A DNA stretch of 64,000 bases from Hyphomicrobium sp. LHD-15 (GCF_031157355.1 NZ_JAVIFT010000001.1:682001-746000); one strand, 5' to 3'; positions 50,339 through 59,463 are shown, counted from the first letter of the stretch. Notes: generated by a model from the letters alone, not told the origin. Made by a program: numbers and translations.

Positions 50339-50749
50339 CTAGTTCCCTTTCTTGCCGTCCTTAGCGTCGCAGCGCGTGAAAGTGTCGGGCTCGTCATCGT
50401 CGGAGTCGGACACGTCGAAGCTGTCCTCAGCCTCGTTCTTCGAAAAGACGTAGGTCTCGGGCGTGACCGACATGCCCTCGGAGCAGATCATCAGCGCGAC
50501 CCACTGCTTGCCGGGCTCGTGCTCGAAGATCTTGGTGAACTCGCAGCCGCCTTCCCAATTGTGGAAGCCATCGGCGTCGAGCAGCTCGGGCGCGGTACCG
50601 ACGTTCTTCGGGCCGCCTGCCTCAATCTTGCGCAGCTTCTCGCACTGGGCGACCGTCGCGTACTGGCCGGTGAGAAAAGTTGCGCGATCCTTGGCTGCGG
50701 CGACAATCGTCGACAGCGCAAGGGCGGTGGCAATCAGAATGGAGCGCAT
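50339..50749 (-). CDS. exported acidic-tailed protein inside the gat operon
   Basis: A 136-residue protein with a signal peptide (residues 1-19, MRSILIATALALSTIVAAA). The mature chain has four cysteines and an acidic C-terminal stretch (SDSDDDEPDTFTRCDAKDGKKGN). It is probably periplasmic. I recognise no family. The start at 50749 has GAAGG 4 bases upstream. It sits between gatC and gatA, whose start is 3 bases past its stop. Confidence 0.75.
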   Translation of the reverse strand: MRSILIATALALSTIVAAAKDRATFLTGQYATVAQCEKLRKIEAGGPKNVGTAPELLDADGFHNWEGGCEFTKIFEHEPGKQWVALMICSEGMSVTPETYVFSKNEAEDSFDVSDSDDDEPDTFTRCDAKDGKKGN

Positions 50750-50772
50750 CAGACCTTCTCTTGCGGATCGCA

Positions 50773-51048
50773 TCAGACCGGACGCCCCCTGTCAGCTTCC
50801 GCGCGCGCCTTGTTGATGTGGTAGCTGCGGCGGGAATAGTAGAGGCTGACGAGACCGAACAGGATCGAGAGCGGGGCGTTGACCTGCTCGGCCAGATCCC
50901 GGGCTTTCAAGAGGTAGGCAGGCGTATCGCTTACCGCCTGAGGGGAAAGCGAGCGGGCGCCGGTGCTGCCTTCCTCGCGCGGGACGGCAAGAACCAGGAG
51001 ACCCGTCGCGATCAGTGCGACGGCCAGCAGTGCGAAAATCTTGGACAT
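50773..51048 (-). CDS. small membrane protein inside the gat operon
   Basis: A 91-residue protein with an N-terminal membrane segment (IFALLAVALIATGLLVLAV) and a second one (PLSILFGLVSLYYSRR). The connecting loop is about 30 residues. GGAGG lies 7 bases before the ATG, so expression is likely. The family is not recognised. It sits between gatC and the exported protein. Confidence 0.8.
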   Translation of the reverse strand: MSKIFALLAVALIATGLLVLAVPREEGSTGARSLSPQAVSDTPAYLLKARDLAEQVNAPLSILFGLVSLYYSRRSYHINKARAEADRGRPV

Positions 51049-51087
51049 GTCCGTGCCTCCGATGGCCGCCCGTAGCGCGGCCTCACA

Positions 51088-51375
51088 CTATTCGACGACC
51101 TTGGGGACGACAAAATAGTGATCGTCCACCACCGGTGCGTTCTTCACGATCGCATCGGCAATCTCGCCGTCCGTCACGCGGTCCTCGCGCTTCTTGAGCT
51201 CCTGGGCGACGACCCGCGTCATCGGCTCGACACTGGTCGTGTCGATTTCGTCCAACTGCTCGACCCAATTCAGGATTCCCGACAGCTCACCTTCGAGGCT
51301 CTTGGCCTCCTCGTCGGTTATCTTGATGCGCGCCAGGCGTGCGATGCGCCGGACGGTCTTTTCGTCAACCTGCAT
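51088..51375 (-). CDS. gatC: aspartyl/glutamyl-tRNA amidotransferase subunit C
   Basis: A 95-residue subunit that wraps around GatA and GatB. The N-terminal [39 protein letters not shown] and the C-terminal [12 protein letters not shown] are GatC signatures, and the length is usual. It is the first gene of the gat group on the minus strand. The ribosome site is weak. Confidence 0.97.
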   Translation of the reverse strand: MQVDEKTVRRIARLARIKITDEEAKSLEGELSGILNWVEQLDEIDTTSVEPMTRVVAQELKKREDRVTDGEIADAIVKNAPVVDDHYFVVPKVVE

Positions 51376-51528
51376 GGGGTCCGCTCAAATCATTAGGGTG
51401 CGTCGGCTGAAGCGCCGCGTGTTTCTCATAGCGGGCTCGCCCAGGCCGTGCAACTGCGGGACCGCCCCAGGCAGCTGGCTCGGCGGCAGCGCAGGCCCTT
51501 GATCCGGCAAGTTTCTTCCCGAAAGCGG

Positions 51529-53862
51529 TCAATGCTTTTTGCGGTACTGGGACAAAAAGGGCCCCAGCACATCGGAGAAATCGTCGGTCCACGGCTTCAG
51601 ATGGGGCTCAGGCAGGTTGCGGGCGCCCAGCATCGTCTTGTAGGGGTCGATCGCCTCCCAGCTCTTAGCCAGCACGACGACCGTCGATCCGGTCACCTCA
51701 TAGCCGTCATCCTCCGAATCTTCGACCACGAGGCCGTGCAGCCCCCCAACTGTCGGAAGGGTCGCAGCCAGGACCTGCTCGAGGTCCAGGTAGCGGTTCG
51801 AGATGTGGAGCACGGCCGCCCCCGTCGGTTTTATCTTCGACGCGTAAAGCCGGATCGCCTCGGCCGTCAGTAGGTGCATCGGAATCGCGTCGGAGGAGAA
51901 CGCATCGACAATCAGAAGATCGTAGCGTTCGTCCTTCTCCTTGGCGAGCGTCAGCCGGGCGTCGCCGATGACGATATCCGCCTTGGGCTGGCAATTGGCG
52001 AGAAAGGTGAAGTTCTTCGACTGGGCGATCCCGACCATCACCGGGTCGATCTCGAAAAAGCGCCAGTCCTCGCCGGACGCAGAGTGGCAAGCGAGTGAGC
52101 CGGCGCCGAGACCGATCACGCCTGCCGACAGCTCTCGGCCCTGCATCGCGGCCAGGCGGCCGGCAATCCGGACGGCCGTCGCCATCGGTCCTCGCGGATG
52201 ATAGTAGGTCGCGGGCGTGGTGCTGGCGATCGGGTTGCCGTAGACGTCGCGGATGCGTTGCGCGCCGTGCAGCGTGGTGCCGTGCTGAAGCACATTAAAG
52301 TGCCCATCGGCCGATTGGATTACGCGGTAGACACCGAAATAGCTGCGCTGTGCCTGGCCACGATGAACACCAGATGGGAGCAGCGTCACCGTCAGGTAGA
52401 TGGCGACCGCCATCAACAGAACATGCGGCGGATGGCGCCACACGACGGCTGCCAGGATCGCGAAGGCCGCCGCAATCCCGGCGGTCGAGCCCCAGCCGCC
52501 GAACCCAATCTGATAGCGTGTTGCGACGTCCGGCCCCCAGGCGATCAATGCGCCGCCCACCACGATCAACACCCCAAACAGGGCGAGGGATTTGCGGCTC
52601 TCACGGGCCAGATTTAGGGCGCCCGGCCGGCAGGCGAAGCTCAATGCGAGCAGCAGCGGATACTCGAACACCTCGGAGAAGATCTTCGGCGCCACCAAGG
52701 CTGCGAACACCCCGCCCAGTACGCCGCCCACCGACATCCAAAGATAGAACTCGGTCAGGCGGGCTGCCGCGGGGCGCGCCTCGTAGAGCGTGCGATGGGC
52801 GACGAGCGTCGCTGTGACGAAGGCGGCAATGCCGAAGCTTGCGGAATAGAACCACGTCTCCTTTTCCGTCTGGGCGAGCTGCAGGAGAGCGAGGATCGTC
52901 GCTCCCGCGTGAAGCGGCAGCAGGATCGAGCGCGGAATCCACGCGCGTTCGCGAAACACAACGACGAACGTCATCAGGAACAGGGCGAGCGGGATCACCC
53001 AGATCAGCGGCGCGGACGCAACGTCGGTTGCCACATGGGTCGTGAAGGCGGTGAGCAGCGCGGACGGCACGAACGCAAGGCCGACCCATGCGAGACGGCG
53101 GCGCCAGCCGAATTCCACCCCCGACGCCAACGCCGTGTTGCTGCTCTCACTTGTAACCGCCGCTCCAGATACCGCCGCGGCTTTCCGCATCACCACGAAG
53201 CAGGTCGCAAGCGCGAGGACGAGACCGGCAAACCCGAACGTCCAGAACGTCGCCAGGGTTTTCAAGCCGACGGCCGGCTCGAAGACGAACGGATACCCGA
53301 GCAACGCCAAAAGGCTACCGAGGTTCGAGGCCGCATAGAGGAAGTAGGGATCGGCGCTGTCGCTGTTGCCGGTTTTTGCGTACCAGGCCTGAAGCAGCGG
53401 TGCATTGGCCGATATCGCAACGAAAGGAAGCCCGATCGCGACCGCAAACAATCCGAGCTGCCAGACATAGGCGTCGCCGGGTGGCGGCTCGGACCATCCG
53501 GCCGGAATGGCGATGGGAAGGGCGGCGAACGCGAACAGCGAGAGCGCGAGATGCACGAACCCCGAAGACGCAGCTGGAACGCCGCGTACCAGCAGATGCG
53601 CATACAGGTAGCCAACCAGAAGCGCGCCTTGGAAAAACAGCAGCGCAACGGCCCATACCGATGGCGCGCCGCCCAGCAGCGGCAGAACCATCTTGGCAAA
53701 CAGCGGCTGGACGGAAAACAGCAGGAAGGCGGACAGGAATGTCGTCGCCGTAAACAACCAGCGTGTGGCGGAAAATGCCTGATCGCCCGAGCCAGGATCG
53801 GCGATCTCGGAGCGAGGCGCGTTCTGATCGGCAGTGGCCTGGGTCTCAAAAGGTCTCGTCAC
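51529..53862 (-). CDS. membrane-fused spermidine-synthase-like protein
   Basis: A protein of about 777 residues. The N-terminal half has about a dozen membrane segments of an MFS-like fold (WLFTATTFLSAFLLFSVQPLFAKMVLPLLGG, typical of fused MFS/spermidine synthase). The C-terminal part, from about residue 530, has the aminopropyltransferase fold: GVIGLGAGSLACH, FFEIDPVMVGIA, IVIGDARLTL, DLLIVDAFSSDAIPMHLLT. The last motif keeps the DAF/DSSD-like acidic loop in altered form, so true spermidine synthesis is doubtful. A GTG at 53862 after GGGGGA is preferred; an in-frame start at 53934 is possible. The role is unknown. Confidence 0.85.
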   Translation of the reverse strand: MTRPFETQATADQNAPRSEIADPGSGDQAFSATRWLFTATTFLSAFLLFSVQPLFAKMVLPLLGGAPSVWAVALLFFQGALLVGYLYAHLLVRGVPAASSGFVHLALSLFAFAALPIAIPAGWSEPPPGDAYVWQLGLFAVAIGLPFVAISANAPLLQAWYAKTGNSDSADPYFLYAASNLGSLLALLGYPFVFEPAVGLKTLATFWTFGFAGLVLALATCFVVMRKAAAVSGAAVTSESSNTALASGVEFGWRRRLAWVGLAFVPSALLTAFTTHVATDVASAPLIWVIPLALFLMTFVVVFRERAWIPRSILLPLHAGATILALLQLAQTEKETWFYSASFGIAAFVTATLVAHRTLYEARPAAARLTEFYLWMSVGGVLGGVFAALVAPKIFSEVFEYPLLLALSFACRPGALNLARESRKSLALFGVLIVVGGALIAWGPDVATRYQIGFGGWGSTAGIAAAFAILAAVVWRHPPHVLLMAVAIYLTVTLLPSGVHRGQAQRSYFGVYRVIQSADGHFNVLQHGTTLHGAQRIRDVYGNPIASTTPATYYHPRGPMATAVRIAGRLAAMQGRELSAGVIGLGAGSLACHSASGEDWRFFEIDPVMVGIAQSKNFTFLANCQPKADIVIGDARLTLAKEKDERYDLLIVDAFSSDAIPMHLLTAEAIRLYASKIKPTGAAVLHISNRYLDLEQVLAATLPTVGGLHGLVVEDSEDDGYEVTGSTVVVLAKSWEAIDPYKTMLGARNLPEPHLKPWTDDFSDVLGPFLSQYRKKH

Positions 53863-54085
53863 TTTTCCCCCGTGCCTGGCCCGGCTCGCAAGGACAGAAA
53901 AAACTCGGCCGGATCTCGTTGTCGCGCGGACCATAAACGGGAAGGCGGCCCCTGTCAGTGGACATCGGCCGAAGCGCCTTTCCTTAGGGATACGTTGGCG
54001 TTAATCCATCCCTCCACAACCCTTTCGTTCGCATGCGCTCGGAAATGGCTATAAGTAGGCCCATGATACATCCCGGAACTCATCC

Positions 54086-54586
54086 ATGACCTCCGACGGC
54101 CAAGCCGTTCAAAGAGGCGTTACCCTCAGCGATATCGAGGCGTTCAAAGAACTCATCGTGCCCGGACGCCTGATCGCGATCGACGCCGGCACCAAGACGC
54201 TCGGACTCGCGCTCAGCGACGTCACGCGCACCATCGGTTCAGCGCTCGAAACGATCAGACGCACGAAGTTCAGCCTGGACGCCAAGCGCCTCCTGGAGAT
54301 CGCTGCGGAGCATTCGATAGCCGGGTTCGTGCTGGGCTTTCCCGTCAACCTCGACGGTAGCGAAGGCCCCCGCGCGCAAGCCACACGCGCCTTCGCACGC
54401 AATCTGAACGCTCTCAGCCCGTTGCCAATTCTGCTGTGGGACGAACGCCTGACGACGGCCGAAGCCGAGCGGATGCTGATCGAAGCGGACGCCAGCCGGA
54501 AACGTCGCGCCGACGTCATTGACAAGCTGGCAGCGACGCTGATCCTGCAAGGCGCGCTCGACAGAATGCGCGTTCTGCCGCGCTGA
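54086..54586 (+). CDS. ruvX: RuvX/YqgF family protein (putative Holliday-junction resolvase, rRNA maturation)
   Basis: A 166-residue RNase-H-like protein. LIAIDAGTKTLGLALSD near residues 29-45, GFVLGFPVNLDGSEGPRA and the DERLTTAEAERM segment carry the conserved acidic residues of YqgF. Its function in other bacteria is 16S rRNA 5'-end processing. An N-terminal extension of about 20 residues precedes the fold. Confidence 0.95.
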   Translation: MTSDGQAVQRGVTLSDIEAFKELIVPGRLIAIDAGTKTLGLALSDVTRTIGSALETIRRTKFSLDAKRLLEIAAEHSIAGFVLGFPVNLDGSEGPRAQATRAFARNLNALSPLPILLWDERLTTAEAERMLIEADASRKRRADVIDKLAATLILQGALDRMRVLPR

Positions 54587-54733
54587 TCGCGCACGCCGTC
54601 GCCGCCGCAAAAGTCGGTTCATCTCCCGTTGGTCAAACTCGGGTCGTATGCGTGCCGTATTGGTTGCGCACACTGCGAGCGAACCTTGCTCTCGCCAACC
54701 CAGCGGGGGCACGTTGCGGCTGGATGAGCACCG

Positions 54734-55933
54734 ATGCGCTGCAAAGCCAAGCATCCGGATCCTTCTCTCGGCGCCCCTTTCGAAGGCGCGCAGGCGGACA
54801 TCGAGACGCTACTCAGCCGCTTCGACCCTACTCTTCGTTCACGCGTCCGCCGCCTCGTGCGCTCATCGCCACGCCTCGCGGATCTCGCCATCGTGTTTCC
54901 GGGGGCGCTGCATACGCTTGCCAGCCTGCGCGGTTCGCCAAAGCGCCGACAGAAAGCGCTCACTCTGATCGCCGAAGGAGCCGCGCTGCGCGACGTCGCC
55001 GCGACGCTCGACCTGCCGATGTGGCTCAGACGACTGCCGCCCGAAGCCTTCGCAGGCTGGCACGGGGCGCTGCCGAGATCCGACACGTTCGCCAGGCGCA
55101 TTACCAACCATCTTCCAACGGCGGCTGAAGACAGTGCGTTCTGGTTGCGATCGGTCGCATTCGGAGTGCAAGCCTGCGATGACTATTTCGCGCTCTGGCT
55201 CGCCCAGCAGGCCGTCTTCATGGAGCCGGGAGATCCAGAGCGGCTGTTCGGCCTCCTCGCGGCGTACGCTTGGTTTTCCAATGCCGCGCCCTCCCCTGCC
55301 CGCGATCTCATCGTGATGCCCTGGCGGCCGGTGATGGCGCTCGACACCGCCGTGTGCGCGGCCAAAAGCTGGTTGAACCGGTTGCGCCTCGTGGTTCAGC
55401 TCAAGGAGGGCGTGCTCGCAGATCCCTGGCTGCTGCCCGGCGAAGCGCGCGGCTTCACGTTCCGGCCTTTGCTCGACGAAAAGGCAATCCTGGCTGAAGC
55501 ACATGCAATGCAGAATTGTGCCGACCAGTACGCCGACCGTCTGGCCCGCGACAAATGTCGCATATTTTCGATCCTTAGGCGGGGTGTCCGTGTTGCGACT
55601 CTCGAGATCGGACCCCATCCACGCGAAGCCGGCGTGCTCGCAATTTCGCAGCTCAAAGCCCGTCATAATTTGCCGGCCGGTGTTGAAATCTGGCAGGCAG
55701 CACATACATGGATTGGTCAGCAGACTGAACTCAAACGTTCGAGTACTGGTCTGCTTCCTGAACGCTCACTTGATACAGATACTTGGACCGCATTGTTGGC
55801 GCCATATCGGAAGGCAGCCAACGGTGCATCTTGGATGCCGGAATTGGCTAGCAAGGATACCTTTTTGCTGATTGAAGACGGCATAGCGGAACTGGCGAGG
55901 CGGGCAGGAATTACGTCGTGGCTGTTTACTTGA
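54734..55933 (+). CDS. PcfJ-like protein, unknown function
   Basis: A 399-residue soluble protein. The N-terminal two thirds are helical, with repeated Leu/Arg-rich segments. The C-terminal part, from about residue 240, carries the PcfJ-like pattern LAEAHAMQNCADQYADRL, then ATLEIGPHPREAGVLAISQLKARHN. In typical PcfJ proteins the second motif begins HC; here Asn-Cys replaces His-Cys. PcfJ proteins occur on plasmids and islands and have no clear activity. Base use loses GC near the 3' end (about 55600-55930). No strong ribosome site marks the start. Confidence 0.6.
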   Translation: MRCKAKHPDPSLGAPFEGAQADIETLLSRFDPTLRSRVRRLVRSSPRLADLAIVFPGALHTLASLRGSPKRRQKALTLIAEGAALRDVAATLDLPMWLRRLPPEAFAGWHGALPRSDTFARRITNHLPTAAEDSAFWLRSVAFGVQACDDYFALWLAQQAVFMEPGDPERLFGLLAAYAWFSNAAPSPARDLIVMPWRPVMALDTAVCAAKSWLNRLRLVVQLKEGVLADPWLLPGEARGFTFRPLLDEKAILAEAHAMQNCADQYADRLARDKCRIFSILRRGVRVATLEIGPHPREAGVLAISQLKARHNLPAGVEIWQAAHTWIGQQTELKRSSTGLLPERSLDTDTWTALLAPYRKAANGASWMPELASKDTFLLIEDGIAELARRAGITSWLFT

Positions 55934-56279
55934 CGGAATTGACCGTAACAGCGCCGTTTGGGTGATACCCGCTCGGCGTGCGTGACCACTCGTCACGCAG
56001 ACAAATCCGGCAAACAATAGTTCTCGTGTGCGCGTTGATCTAAAGGGTTGCCCATGTCGGGATGGGTCCATGTTCAATTCATAATCACAGGGACAAGACG
56101 TTCCCTGATTTTTCGAACTACTCATTACGATTTTTTCAGGAGCATATTCAGGTTTGCGCGTTTCCAAGAACGTCTGACGTACACGGTGAGACCTGCTTTT
56201 CGCAGGGTGTTCGGCAACAGGGGGTTTCCCCGAGCGCGTCTTGGGAGGGTCGCATCCCAGCAAGAGGACTCGATACAAT
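55934..56279. other. intergenic region before the MarR gene
   Basis: A 346-base gap of lower GC than its surroundings. A perfect 7-bp hairpin (GCGTGAC/GTCACGC, loop CACTC) lies at 55980-55998 after the PcfJ-like gene. The MarR promoter and probably its own operator lie further right. No credible gene is seen. Confidence 0.55.
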
Positions 56280-56744
56280 ATGAAACATGATGCTGGTGAC
56301 GACCGGATGTCGTCGGCTCTTCACTTGCTGCACCGGGCCGGGCAGTGTGCAGATGAAATGTTTGCCGTGAGCGTTGGCGAAGTGGGGCTTACGCCGCGTC
56401 AGTTCGCGGTCATGGCTGCCATCGCCAACAGCGAGGAACCCAGCCAGACCACATTGGTCGAACTGACGGGCATCGATCGCTCGACGATGGCCGACATCGT
56501 AAGGCGCTTGACCTCGCGCGGGCTCGTTCAACGTCGCCGCACACGCCGGGATGCACGCCGCTACGCGGTACGCCTCACGGACAAGGGTGAGAACGCGCTG
56601 CGTCTTGCCGAACCGGCTGCCCGCACGACCGACGAGCAGTTGCTCGCCGCGCTCGCGCCGACGCAGCGGGATGCGTTCCTGCGGTCGTTGTCGCGTATCG
56701 TCCTTGCCGTCGAACCGCAGACGACATCTCGCGGCTCACGCTGA
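56280..56744 (+). CDS. MarR family transcriptional regulator
   Basis: A 154-residue winged-helix regulator. The dimerisation helices flank LTPRQFAVMAAIAN, the recognition part TTLVELTGIDRSTMADIVRRL, and the wing RTRRDARRYAVRLTDKGENAL, all typical of MarR/OhrR proteins. A Cys (HRAGQCADEM) near the first helix could act as a redox sensor as in OhrR, but its position needs alignment. The ATG at 56280 has AGAGGA 15 bases upstream; an internal Met at 56307 is an alternative. No obvious target gene lies next to it. Confidence 0.88.
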   Translation: MKHDAGDDRMSSALHLLHRAGQCADEMFAVSVGEVGLTPRQFAVMAAIANSEEPSQTTLVELTGIDRSTMADIVRRLTSRGLVQRRRTRRDARRYAVRLTDKGENALRLAEPAARTTDEQLLAALAPTQRDAFLRSLSRIVLAVEPQTTSRGSR

Positions 56745-57093
56745 TTGGTATTGCCTACCCGTGCGCGGTATCGTCGGGACCCGCGCACGAAGCAAGCAAG
56801 CCAAGTCCGGAGCGCTGCCCTCGATTGGGGTGGCGCCATCCTGAGCGAAGTGCCGCCGATCGGCTCATCCCGCTCCTCTCTCGCCATCCTCGCCTGTCAC
56901 AAAGACAGACCTTGTCGGAAGACAGGCCTTGCCGGACAAGCCGGCTGATCGGGCGGCGTACAGCGTCGCCGGCTCGCATTCTATTGTCCCTGCCCTCGGG
57001 GTCGAGGATATCTCCTCGGTTGCCGTAACCCGCAACTGCCACTAGCCTTGTGCTCAAGCTCACACACGGGACGGCTTCGGGGTCGCGGCACAG
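56745..57093. other. intergenic region between the MarR gene and plsY
   Basis: A 349-base gap. A 9-bp hairpin (CGTGCGCGG/CCGCGCACG) lies at 56760-56789 just past the MarR stop, without a T run. The rest holds the plsY-dprA promoter; no box is recognised and no gene is seen. Confidence 0.55.
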
Positions 57094-57822
57094 ATGCATC
57101 GGATCAGCAGTGTCTTCTACTTTGGCGGCGCGCTCGTCGCCGGCTCGCTGATTGCGGCCCCGATGGCGGCCGCGGACACGTTCACGCTCACACCGGAACC
57201 GCTTTCCACATTCGAAGCCATCGCGGCGTATCTGCTGCCGGCGGCCGTCGGCTATCTGCTCGGATCGATCCCGTTCGGGCTGCTGCTGACGCGTCTTTCA
57301 GGCCTCGGAGACATCCGCTCCATCGGATCCGGAAATATCGGAGCGACCAACGTTCTGCGTACGGGGCACAAGGGGCTTGCCGCGCTCACCCTGTTGCTCG
57401 ATGCGCTCAAAGGAACGCTCGCGGTGATCCTCGGATATCGGATCGGCGCGCACTTCGGGCTTGCGACAGACGGTAGCCTGATCGCCGGGCTCGCGGCCTT
57501 CCTCGGCCACATCTTCCCGGCTTGGCTCGGCTTCAAGGGCGGCAAAGGCGTTGCGACCTACATCGGCGTCGTCGGCGGCCTGATCTGGCCCGGCGCCTTG
57601 ATCTTCTGCGGGCTCTGGCTCGCAACTGCCGTCACCACGCGCTACTCGTCGCTTTCCGCTCTCATCGCCAGCGTAGCGACGCCCGCTATCCTGTTCGCAC
57701 TCGGATATCTCCCCGAAGCTCTGCTCGCTCTTCTCATGACCCTGCTGCTGCTCTGGAAACACGAGGCAAACATCCGCCGCCTCCTGAAGGGCGAGGAGCC
57801 CAAGATCGGTGCCAAAGCGTGA
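57094..57822 (+). CDS. plsY: glycerol-3-phosphate acyltransferase PlsY with N-terminal extension
   Basis: A 242-residue membrane enzyme that moves an acyl group from acyl-phosphate to glycerol-3-phosphate, starting phospholipid synthesis. The family motifs [25 protein letters not shown] and [21 protein letters not shown] are present, with five to six membrane segments. PlsY is usually about 200 residues. Here about 40 residues precede the first helix and look like a cleavable signal peptide ([17 protein letters not shown]). A shorter start at the Met at 57163 is possible; neither has a clear ribosome site. dprA overlaps its 3' end. Confidence 0.93.
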   Translation: MHRISSVFYFGGALVAGSLIAAPMAAADTFTLTPEPLSTFEAIAAYLLPAAVGYLLGSIPFGLLLTRLSGLGDIRSIGSGNIGATNVLRTGHKGLAALTLLLDALKGTLAVILGYRIGAHFGLATDGSLIAGLAAFLGHIFPAWLGFKGGKGVATYIGVVGGLIWPGALIFCGLWLATAVTTRYSSLSALIASVATPAILFALGYLPEALLALLMTLLLLWKHEANIRRLLKGEEPKIGAKA

Positions 57823-59035
57823 CCTCTTCGCTGCTGCACCGGCTCCCGTCGTCGCGCTCGATGACGAGGAGCGCCTCGCCTGCCTGCGCCTGACCCGATC
57901 GAGCCAGATCGGTCCCGTTACCTTCCGTGAGCTCATCGCGCATTTTGGATCGGGGCGCGCGGCACTCGCTGCAGTTCCGGCGCTGTCGCGGCGCACGGGT
58001 CGCTCCATCCGGCTGTGCCCGGCGGAAGACGCCGAAGCCGAGCTTCGTGCCGCCGACAGGATGGGGGCGCGCCCGGTATTTTCCATCGAGCCCGGTTATC
58101 CATCCGCCCTGGCCGCGATCGATGCGCCGCCACCGCTGGTCTACATCAAGGGACGCGCCGAATTGCTCGCGGGCCCCTGCATCGCCGTCGTCGGTTCGCG
58201 CCATGCCTCGGCTGCCGGCATGAAGGTCTCGCGCCTCTTTGCTCGCGGGCTGGCGTCGAACGGGTTCGTCATCGTTTCAGGGCTTGCGCGCGGGATCGAT
58301 GCGGCAGCTCATGATGCGAGCCTCGACAAAGGCACCGTCGCGGTGCTCGCGGGAGGCGTGGATGTCATCTATCCGCCGGAGCACGACCGTCTGCAGGCGC
58401 GGATTGGCGAGGATGGCTGTCTCATCACCGAACAGCCTCCCGGCTTCGTTCCGCGCGCCAAGGACTTCCCGCGGCGCAATCGCCTGATCTCGGGCTTGTC
58501 GCTCGGCGTCATCGTCGTCGAGGCGGCGCGGAGATCGGGAACGCTGGTTACAGCGCGCTTCGCCGGGGAACAGGGTCGCGAAGTCTTTGCGGTGCCCGGG
58601 CACCCGCTGGATCCGCGGGCCGAAGGCACCAATCAGCTCCTGAAATCCGGCGCAACCATCGCAACGGAGCCGCAGGACGTTCTCGAGGCACTGGCGCCTC
58701 AGCTCGCGCAGCGGGGGGTGGGACTGACAGAGGCTGCCTCTTCGGGCGCCCCGTTCGAGATCTCGCGAGCTTGGGTGGGAGCCGGACAAACTTCGGAGAA
58801 AGCTTGCGGAGGCCCCGAGGCCGAGGGGCCTTTCGCATTTCGAGCGGAACCGGGCGAAGGGGAGCGCAACCGGGTGCTTGCAGCCCTCGGCCCCCATCCG
58901 ATCGACATCGACGAAATCGTGCGCGTGACCGAACTGAACGCGCGGGTGGTGCGTGTGCTTCTTATGGAATTGGATCTTGCAGGAGAAATTGCGCGGCACG
59001 GATCGCAACTCGTCTCGCGCTCCGTTCAACAATAG
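57809..59035 (+). CDS. dprA: DNA-processing protein DprA
   Basis: A 408-residue protein that loads RecA on incoming single-stranded DNA during transformation. The Rossmann-like core shows [56 protein letters not shown] and [23 protein letters not shown]-terminal winged helix ([32 protein letters not shown]) is present. Translation begins at a GTG inside plsY, 14 bases before that gene's stop, after GAGGAG. The stop codon abuts the stop of the next, opposing gene. Confidence 0.96.
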   Translation: MPKRDLFAAAPAPVVALDDEERLACLRLTRSSQIGPVTFRELIAHFGSGRAALAAVPALSRRTGRSIRLCPAEDAEAELRAADRMGARPVFSIEPGYPSALAAIDAPPPLVYIKGRAELLAGPCIAVVGSRHASAAGMKVSRLFARGLASNGFVIVSGLARGIDAAAHDASLDKGTVAVLAGGVDVIYPPEHDRLQARIGEDGCLITEQPPGFVPRAKDFPRRNRLISGLSLGVIVVEAARRSGTLVTARFAGEQGREVFAVPGHPLDPRAEGTNQLLKSGATIATEPQDVLEALAPQLAQRGVGLTEAASSGAPFEISRAWVGAGQTSEKACGGPEAEGPFAFRAEPGEGERNRVLAALGPHPIDIDEIVRVTELNARVVRVLLMELDLAGEIARHGSQLVSRSVQQ

Positions 59036-59239
59036 TTACATAACATCCTTGGCGCGCAACTTCGCTTCGGCGTGGGCTAATTCAAGAATTCCCGCAAGTG
59101 TAACCAGCCTATTCGTGTGCGCCATTTGCTTAAGTTCAACGATGAGATCGGCCATATACTCGATCTGCTCGCCTCTCGACCTCGCGACTGCGATGTCCTG
59201 TTTGCTTTTTAGACCCTCATTATTGTGCAATGGCGCCAT
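59036..59239 (-). CDS. small helical protein, unknown function
   Basis: A protein of 64-67 residues, mostly helical (EQIEYMADLIVELKQMAHTN, then TLAGILELAHAEAKLRAKDVM), of a type common near core genes in rhizobia. It has no signal or membrane segment. AAGGAG lies directly against the ATG at 59239, too close to serve it. The same site is 9 bases before an in-frame TTG at 59230, which may be the real start. Its stop TAA touches the dprA stop TAG with no base between. Confidence 0.7.
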   Translation of the reverse strand: MAPLHNNEGLKSKQDIAVARSRGEQIEYMADLIVELKQMAHTNRLVTLAGILELAHAEAKLRAKDVM

Positions 59240-59395
59240 CTCCTTCTGGTCGTTCTCTTGAGATAGTGATATGACGGCCTTGACTTATCTTAAATTAACC
59301 TCAATCAGATTCAGTTGCAATTCAATAATTGTTGCTACTCAAGGTTGTCACTAGCTAGAATTTCAGCAGATCCGATCCTCCTCTATCGGGCTTGC

Positions 59396-59423
59396 TTGAC
59401 ACCCGCGCCACGGGCCCTCTAGA
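59396..59423 (+). promoter_or_regulatory. promoter of groES-groEL
   Basis: TTGACA (59396-59401) and TCTAGA (59418-59423), 16 bases apart, form a plausible housekeeping promoter. The preceding CTTGAC context also fits the relaxed -35 of alphaproteobacterial sigma-32. The operator lies just downstream. Confidence 0.6.
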
Positions 59424-59436
59424 ACCGCCAAGCCGG

Positions 59437-59463
59437 CTAGCACTCGAGCTAATGAAGTGCCAG
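59437..59463. promoter_or_regulatory. degenerate CIRCE operator (HrcA)
   Basis: CTAGCACTC, nine bases, then AAGTGCCAG. The classical CIRCE is TTAGCACTC-N9-GAGTGCTAA: the left arm matches at 8 of 9 positions, the right at 6. It lies between the promoter and groES, 64 bases before the ATG, the expected place for HrcA repression. Confidence 0.75.

Noticed and set aside
48635-50824. 729-codon frame antisense to gatA
   Set aside because: It is a shadow of GatA, as shown by the intact amidase motifs on the other strand.
56048-56290. 80-codon frame upstream of the MarR gene
   Set aside because: It has no ribosome site or domain, and overlaps the probable promoter and the real start region.
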